Assembly: GCF_900113605.1 (NCBI RefSeq)
Contig: NZ_FOPY01000010.1
Coordinates: forward strand, 110,752 to 174,751
Source: Modicisalibacter xianhensis
Lineage (GTDB): Bacteria; Pseudomonadota; Gammaproteobacteria; Pseudomonadales; Halomonadaceae
Reading direction: 5' to 3'
DNA length: 64,000 nucleotides
Shown here: piece by piece, positions 59,672 through 64,000 of the stretch
Layout of the letters: each line of letters opens with the position of its first letter
Position numbering within the stretch: position 1 is the first letter of the stretch
Notes under the pieces: generated by a model
Database searches by the model: none
Told to the model about the DNA's origin: nothing
The model's input: only the letters and a program-made list of their open reading frames with translations
Program-made: the position numbers and the translations under genes

Positions 59672-60937
59672 ATGTTCACCCGTGACATGCAGATCGCCGG
59701 ATTCGATGACGCCCTGTGGAATGCCATGCAGCTGGAAGTGGCCCGCCAGGAAGCGCACATCGAGCTGATCGCTTCCGAGAACTACGCCAGCCCGCGCGTG
59801 ATGCAGGCCCAGGGCACGCAGCTCACCAACAAGTATGCGGAAGGCTATCCCGGCAAGCGCTACTACGGCGGCTGCGAGCACGTCGACGTGGTCGAGGACC
59901 TGGCGATTCAGTATGCCAAGCAGCTGTTCGATGCCACCTACGCCAACGTACAACCGCACTCCGGGTCGCAGGCCAACAGTGCCGTGTTCCAGGCGCTGGT
60001 CAAGCCGGGCGACACCGTGCTGGGCATGAGTCTGGATGCCGGTGGTCACCTGACCCACGGTGCCAAGCCCAATTTTTCCGGCAAGCACTACACGGCGGTG
60101 CAGTACGGCCTGGGCGAGGGCGGCCTGATCGACTACGACGAGGTGGCACGACTGGCACGCGAGCACCAGCCGAAGATGATCATCGCCGGCTTCTCCGCCT
60201 ACTCGCAGATCATCGACTGGGCCAGGTTCCGCGAGATCGCCGACGAGGTGGGCGCCTACCTGCTGGTCGACATGGCGCACATCGCTGGACTGGTGGCGGC
60301 CGGCATCTATCCGAGCCCGTTGCCTCATGCGCATGTAGTGACCACGACGACCCACAAGACGCTGCGCGGCCCACGTGGCGGCTTGATCCTCTCCGCCGAA
60401 GGCGACGCCGAGATCGAGAAGAAATTGCAGTCCGCCGTGTTCCCGGGCGGCCAAGGTGGCCCGCTGATGCACGTCATCGCCGCCAAGGCGGTGTGCTTCA
60501 AGGAAGCCATGGAACCGGAGTTCAAGGCTTACCAGCAGCAGGTGGTCAAGAACGCCCAGGCCATGGCCGGTGTGTTCATCGAGCGCGGTTTTGAGGTGGT
60601 CTCTGGCGGTACCGAGGATCACCTGTTCCTGTTGTCGCTGATCAAGCAGGGCCTGACCGGGAAGGACGCGGACGCTGCCCTGGGCCGCGCCCACATCACC
60701 GTCAACAAGAACGCCGTGCCCGGCGATCCGCAGAGCCCGTTCGTCACCTCCGGCCTGCGTATCGGTACCCCGGCGGTGACCACGCGCGGTTTCGGTGAAG
60801 CTGAATGTCGCGACCTGGCCGGCTGGATCTGCGACATCCTAGATGCCATGGGCAACGGCGACTCCAGCGCCGCCGAAGCCGAAGTGCAGAGCAAGGTCGA
60901 AGCCGTCTGCGCGCGTTACCCGGTGTATCGCGACTGA
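59672..60937 (+). CDS. glyA: Serine hydroxymethyltransferase
   Basis: The 421-residue fold type I PLP enzyme interconverts serine and glycine with tetrahydrofolate, feeding one-carbon metabolism. PLP Lys229 is in [16 protein letters not shown], the same number as in E. coli Gly[21 protein letters not shown] and [20 protein letters not shown] are conserved. A single gene, followed by a strong terminator. Confidence 0.97.
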   Translation: MFTRDMQIAGFDDALWNAMQLEVARQEAHIELIASENYASPRVMQAQGTQLTNKYAEGYPGKRYYGGCEHVDVVEDLAIQYAKQLFDATYANVQPHSGSQANSAVFQALVKPGDTVLGMSLDAGGHLTHGAKPNFSGKHYTAVQYGLGEGGLIDYDEVARLAREHQPKMIIAGFSAYSQIIDWARFREIADEVGAYLLVDMAHIAGLVAAGIYPSPLPHAHVVTTTTHKTLRGPRGGLILSAEGDAEIEKKLQSAVFPGGQGGPLMHVIAAKAVCFKEAMEPEFKAYQQQVVKNAQAMAGVFIERGFEVVSGGTEDHLFLLSLIKQGLTGKDADAALGRAHITVNKNAVPGDPQSPFVTSGLRIGTPAVTTRGFGEAECRDLAGWICDILDAMGNGDSSAAEAEVQSKVEAVCARYPVYRD

Positions 60938-60966
60938 TCGCATAACGCGACGTATGCTCGCCTGAC

Positions 60967-60996
60967 AAGGCCGCTCCGTTCCGGAGCGGCCTTTTT
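60967..60996 (+). terminator. Rho-independent terminator of glyA
   Basis: A 12-bp stem (60967-60978 with 60982-60993) encloses a 3-base loop and runs into a T-run ending at 60996. Confidence 0.92.
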
Positions 60997-61070
60997 GCTT
61001 TGCGTTACTGGTATGCCTGGCTGGCCTTGGACTAACGTCTAAAGGCAATCTTTGCGTGCTTGTCCGATCC

Positions 61071-61083
61071 TATGTCCGACATA
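61071..61083 (+). promoter_or_regulatory. Palindromic operator upstream of the GntR regulator gene
   Basis: TATGTCCGACATA is a perfect 6+1+6 palindrome with the GTnnnAC core typical of FadR-subfamily GntR sites. A related half, TTGTCCGAT, lies at 61060-61068. It is 40 bases before the regulator start, suggesting autoregulation of the regulator-TRAP operon. Confidence 0.55.
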
Positions 61084-61122
61084 ATAGAAATCGAGTCCTA
61101 CAAGGAGCGGGGCAGGGTCGCC

Positions 61123-61896
61123 ATGAGTCACGCCGCAACGCCACCGGGCCGCACCGCTCGGCCAGACATTGCCGAACACCTGGCTGAAGCCATTTTCAGC
61201 GGTCGTTACGGGCCGGGTGACTTCGTGCCCAAGGAACTCGACCTCTGCGACCAGTTCGGGGTCAGCCGCAGTACCGTGCGCAGTGCCCTTCAGACGCTGG
61301 TGACGGCAGGCTTGATCAAGCGCATCTCGGGGCAGGGGACGCGTGTCTGCGAACTGGCCAACTGGCACCTTCTCGACCCTCAGGTTAGTGCCTGGATGGC
61401 CAAGTTCGCACAGCCCAATCCCCGTATCCAGCGCGAAATATTTGCCTTTCGTGTCGCCGTCGAACCCTTCGTGGCGCGCCTGGCGGCCGAGCACGCCACG
61501 GCCGCGGACCTGCTGGCCATCGAGACGGCCTATGAAGGCATGATTCACGCCCTGGAGCGAGACGATCTACGCTGGAAGGGGCAAACCCACGACGAATACG
61601 ATGTCGCGTTCCATGAGGCCGTATTCGCCGCTTCGCATAACCTGGTCTGGGCGCAGATCAGCCATGTACTCAAGCCGGCCATCGCGCTGCTGGTCGAGAA
61701 GTCCAACCACAGCGCACACGAACTCAACGACAGCATGGAACGCCACCGCCGCGTGATGGAAGCCATCCGTCTGCGGCAACCCGAACAGGCCGCGGCAGCG
61801 GCGCTGGCGGTGCTCGAACGCACCGGACGGGATCTGGGTCTCGAAGACCTGATCCGTGCACTTCCCATCCTCGAAGACCAGACAATAAATGGCTAA
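61123..61896 (+). CDS. GntR-family (FadR/FCD) transcriptional regulator
   Basis: The 257-residue repressor has an N-terminal winged helix (about 10-78, LDLCDQFGVSRSTVRSALQ and ISGQGTRV) and a C-terminal all-helical FCD domain (about 95-235) with metal/ligand residues in DEYDVAFHEAVFAASHN and the late His in MERHRRVMEAI. It probably senses the substrate of the TRAP system or its metabolite. ATG 61123 follows AGGG at 5 bases; starts at 61060/61072 would place the operator inside the coding region. It ends 10 bases before dctP. Confidence 0.9.
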   Translation: MSHAATPPGRTARPDIAEHLAEAIFSGRYGPGDFVPKELDLCDQFGVSRSTVRSALQTLVTAGLIKRISGQGTRVCELANWHLLDPQVSAWMAKFAQPNPRIQREIFAFRVAVEPFVARLAAEHATAADLLAIETAYEGMIHALERDDLRWKGQTHDEYDVAFHEAVFAASHNLVWAQISHVLKPAIALLVEKSNHSAHELNDSMERHRRVMEAIRLRQPEQAAAAALAVLERTGRDLGLEDLIRALPILEDQTING

Positions 61897-61906
61897 GGAA
61901 ACGCTC

Positions 61907-62971
61907 ATGATGTCACGCACTCCGCTCAAGACACTCACCGCTGCCGTACTCGGTGCCCTGGCCCTCAATGCCCAGGCGGCCGAATACGAGTGGACCTTCC
62001 AGACCTCGGAAACCTCCGGTGAGCCCCAGTTCGAAATGAAGAAGGCCTGGGCCGAGAACGTCGAAAAGATGTCCGACGGCCGCATTTCCATCGAAATCCT
62101 GCCGGTCGGCGCCGTCGTCCAGGCCAACCAGACCCTGCAGGCCGTCAAGTCCGGTATCCTTCAGGGCCACCTGACCGACCCCAGCTACTTCACCGGACAG
62201 AACCCGGCCTTCGGCATGATCGGCAACCTGGTCGGTGCCTGGAGCGACCCGTACGACTTCCTCGACTACATGAACAATGCCGGTGGCGAGGAACTCTACA
62301 ACAAGTTGGTCGAGCCTTATGGCCTGCACCTGATTGGCGCCGCCGCGACTGGCCTGGAATCCCTGCCGTCCACCAAGCCGGTGCGTTCCGTCGAGGACAT
62401 GAAGGGCCTCAAGCTGCGTGCACCGGAAGGCATGGTCTACAACATTTTCGAAAAAGCAGGCGCTACACCGGTCAACCTGCCGGGCTCCGAGGTTTATACC
62501 GGTCTCGAGAAGGGCGTGATCGATGCGGCCGACTACACCGTATTCGCCACCAACCAGGCCCAGGGACTGCACGAGTTCGCGCCGTATCCGCTGTATCCGG
62601 GCTTCCACTCGTTGCCGATGGTGGCGGTCTCGATCAACAACGAGATCTGGCAAGGCCTGCCGGAGGACCTGAAGGCGATCCTGTCGACGTCCGTCGATGC
62701 ACTGGCCTACGAAATGGTCGCCGAGCTGAAGACCCGCGACATGGAAGCCGTACGTGAAGCGCGTCAGAACCCGGACATCGAGATCATCGATCTGCCGGCC
62801 GAGGAGCGTGCCAAGTTCCGTAACATCGCCAAGGAAGAGTGGGCAGTCTGGGCCGAGAAGAACGACATTACCCAGGAGTTCTACGACTCCGTGGTTCAGT
62901 ACCTGGAAAACCACAACCTGCTGAAGGCCGAGGAATCCTCGAGCACTCAGTCTTCCGATCAGCAGTCCTAA
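61907..62971 (+). CDS. dctP: TRAP transporter substrate-binding protein (DctP type)
   Basis: The 354-residue periplasmic protein has a signal peptide (about 1-24, LTAAVLGALALNAQA, then AEYEW). The DctP fold shows MKKAWAENVEKMSDGRISIE, LKLRAPEGMVYNIFEKAGAT with the carboxylate-binding Arg, and GLEKGVIDAADYTVFATNQA. The ligand is probably an organic acid; identity unknown. The Ser/Gln-rich tail is unusual but short. ATG 61907 follows AAGGA (61895-61899); ATG 61910 is adjacent. Confidence 0.92.
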   Translation: MMSRTPLKTLTAAVLGALALNAQAAEYEWTFQTSETSGEPQFEMKKAWAENVEKMSDGRISIEILPVGAVVQANQTLQAVKSGILQGHLTDPSYFTGQNPAFGMIGNLVGAWSDPYDFLDYMNNAGGEELYNKLVEPYGLHLIGAAATGLESLPSTKPVRSVEDMKGLKLRAPEGMVYNIFEKAGATPVNLPGSEVYTGLEKGVIDAADYTVFATNQAQGLHEFAPYPLYPGFHSLPMVAVSINNEIWQGLPEDLKAILSTSVDALAYEMVAELKTRDMEAVREARQNPDIEIIDLPAEERAKFRNIAKEEWAVWAEKNDITQEFYDSVVQYLENHNLLKAEESSSTQSSDQQS

Positions 62972-63035
62972 CGATCGTCGGATCGTCAGGTGACGGGGCA
63001 GCCGTGTGCAGCCTCGTCACCCACTGCCAGACCTC

Positions 63036-63067
63036 ACCGGGAAGCCTTGATGGGCTTCCTGGTTTTT
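63036..63067 (+). terminator. Terminator/attenuator between dctP and dctQ
   Basis: An 11-bp stem with one G-U pair (63036-63046 with 63053-63063) encloses 6 bases and is followed by TTTT to 63067. A wider repeat GGTGACG/CGTCACC (62989-62995 with 63015-63021) precedes it. It likely lets dctP be made in excess of the permease. Confidence 0.75.
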
Positions 63068-63085
63068 GATGCAGAGGAACCACTC

Positions 63086-63715
63086 ATGTCTCGAGATCCC
63101 CGTCGCCGAGATTCCACCCCCGTGACGCACGAGGACGAGATCGCCGGCCCGACCTCCGGTGAGCCCAGCACGGCCCCCGACCCGGTGCGCAGCACCTTCG
63201 ACCGCGGCGTGGTGTGGTGCGCCCGTGGCGCCGCCTGGCTGGTGTTCGTCGCCATGGCGATCAGCGTCTTCGAGGTCATCATGCGCTATGGCTTCGACTC
63301 GCCCACCTCGTGGGTCCACGAGAGCGTGGTCATGCTGGTCGCGGTCAGCTTCGCCCTCGGCGGCCCCGCCGCCCTGGCCAGCAACCGCCACATCCGCGTG
63401 CGCATCCTCTACGACAGTGCCGGCCCGCGCCTCAAGCTGTGGCTCGACCGCTTCAACGACCTGGTCACCTTCGGCTTCTGCCTGGCGATGAGCTACGCCG
63501 CCTACGTGATGTTCTGGGACGCCTCGCACAACCCCATGGGCGAGTGGTCGCTGGAGCGCTCCGGGACCTCCTGGAACCCGCCGTTTCCCGCCCTGGTCAA
63601 GGGCATCATCATGGTCGCGCTGATCATCATGTGCATCCAGGCGTTCATCCACCTGATTCAGTCGCTGCGCGGCAAGCCCGCCACCCCCCCGAGCGATAAC
63701 GAGGGAGCCGTGTAA
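63086..63715 (+). CDS. dctQ: TRAP transporter small permease (DctQ type)
   Basis: The 209-residue membrane protein has a charged N-terminal stretch (about 1-45) and four helices, with GAAWLVFVAMAISVFEVIMR, SWVHESVVMLVAVSFALGG and LVKGIIMVALIIMCIQAFIH visible. It pairs with the large permease. ATG 63086 follows GAGGA at 8 bases. Its stop overlaps the dctM start (TAATG). Confidence 0.9.
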   Translation: MSRDPRRRDSTPVTHEDEIAGPTSGEPSTAPDPVRSTFDRGVVWCARGAAWLVFVAMAISVFEVIMRYGFDSPTSWVHESVVMLVAVSFALGGPAALASNRHIRVRILYDSAGPRLKLWLDRFNDLVTFGFCLAMSYAAYVMFWDASHNPMGEWSLERSGTSWNPPFPALVKGIIMVALIIMCIQAFIHLIQSLRGKPATPPSDNEGAV

Positions 63716-64000
63716 TGGATATCGCCGACGGAACGATTCTGATGGTCGGGGCGATCTTCGCCCTGCTGGTCACCGGCCTGCCGCTGGCCTTCATCACCGG
63801 CCTGGTGGCGCTGGCCTTCACCTTCGGCTGGTTCGGCCCGATGGCCATGCCGCTGGTCACCAGCCGTGTCTACGGCTTCGTCACCGAGTACTCGCTGGTG
63901 GCGGTACCCATGTTCGTGCTGATGGCGTCCCTGCTCGACCGCTCGGGGATCGCCAAGGACCTGTTCAACGCCATGCGCGTGTTTGCCGGCCGCCTGCCCG
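63715..64000 (+). CDS. dctM: TRAP transporter large permease (DctM type), 5' part
   Basis: The first 95 codons are visible before the window ends. They begin MDIADGTILMVGAIFALLVT and continue with GLPLAFITGLVALAFTFGWF and VAVPMFVLMASLLDRSGIAK, the DctM start. The ATG overlaps the dctQ stop by one base. Confidence 0.9.
   Translation, partial: MDIADGTILMVGAIFALLVTGLPLAFITGLVALAFTFGWFGPMAMPLVTSRVYGFVTEYSLVAVPMFVLMASLLDRSGIAKDLFNAMRVFAGRLP

Overview
The window is chromosomal DNA from a GC-rich gammaproteobacterium. Gene content and order (cyoABCDE, ftsB-ispD-ispF-truD-surE-pcm-nlpD-rpoS, tesA/ybbA/ybbP, a TRAP transporter behind a FadR-type regulator, many ion and osmolyte functions) fit a member of the Halomonadaceae. 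That placement is inference from content and protein resemblance, not a database match. Coding density is high. I see no rRNA, tRNA, CRISPR array, prophage, transposase or biosynthetic cluster.

Layout. 1-6.8 kb: alpha-glucan genes glgE (5' end outside the window), a treS-maltokinase fusion and glgB, which together turn trehalose into branched glucan. 6.9-12.7 kb: a large MscS-type channel, a pair of J-domain proteins facing an uncharacterised membrane protein, a CsbD stress protein and a glutaredoxin. 12.7-18.1 kb: a 340-base regulatory region and the cytochrome bo-type quinol oxidase operon. 18.1-25.4 kb: class V aminotransferase, NIT-domain chemoreceptor, L,D-transpeptidase, and a zinc/cadmium/lead ATPase behind a MerR-type promoter. 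25.4-28.5 kb: thiC and tenA, each with its own TPP riboswitch. 28.5-36.3 kb: mixed small operons (sugar dehydrogenase, lipid A acyltransferase, VOC protein, methyltransferase, MFS carrier, 2OG oxygenase, two Nudix enzymes).

36.4-43.9 kb is a housekeeping block for cell division, isoprenoid precursors, tRNA pseudouridine, protein and nucleotide repair, an undecaprenyl-phosphate carrier candidate, NlpD and RpoS. 44-54.6 kb holds tolC, alanine racemase, a second lipid A acyltransferase, a cation/proton antiporter, ettA, a short LOV blue-light photoreceptor, an MFS carrier, a SelW-like protein and a ZntB-type channel. 54.7-59.5 kb holds an EamA exporter and the tesA/ybbA/ybbP group. glyA follows, and the window ends in a GntR regulator plus TRAP transporter operon whose large permease gene runs off the edge.

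The most unusual items are the J-protein pair (one with HPD, one tail-anchored and lacking it), the short LOV receptor, the GCGACA repeats upstream of cyo, the twin TPP riboswitches, the MerR-type promoter with no regulator nearby, and the terminator between dctP and dctQ. I did not find a clear new multi-gene system. The J-protein locus is the best candidate.
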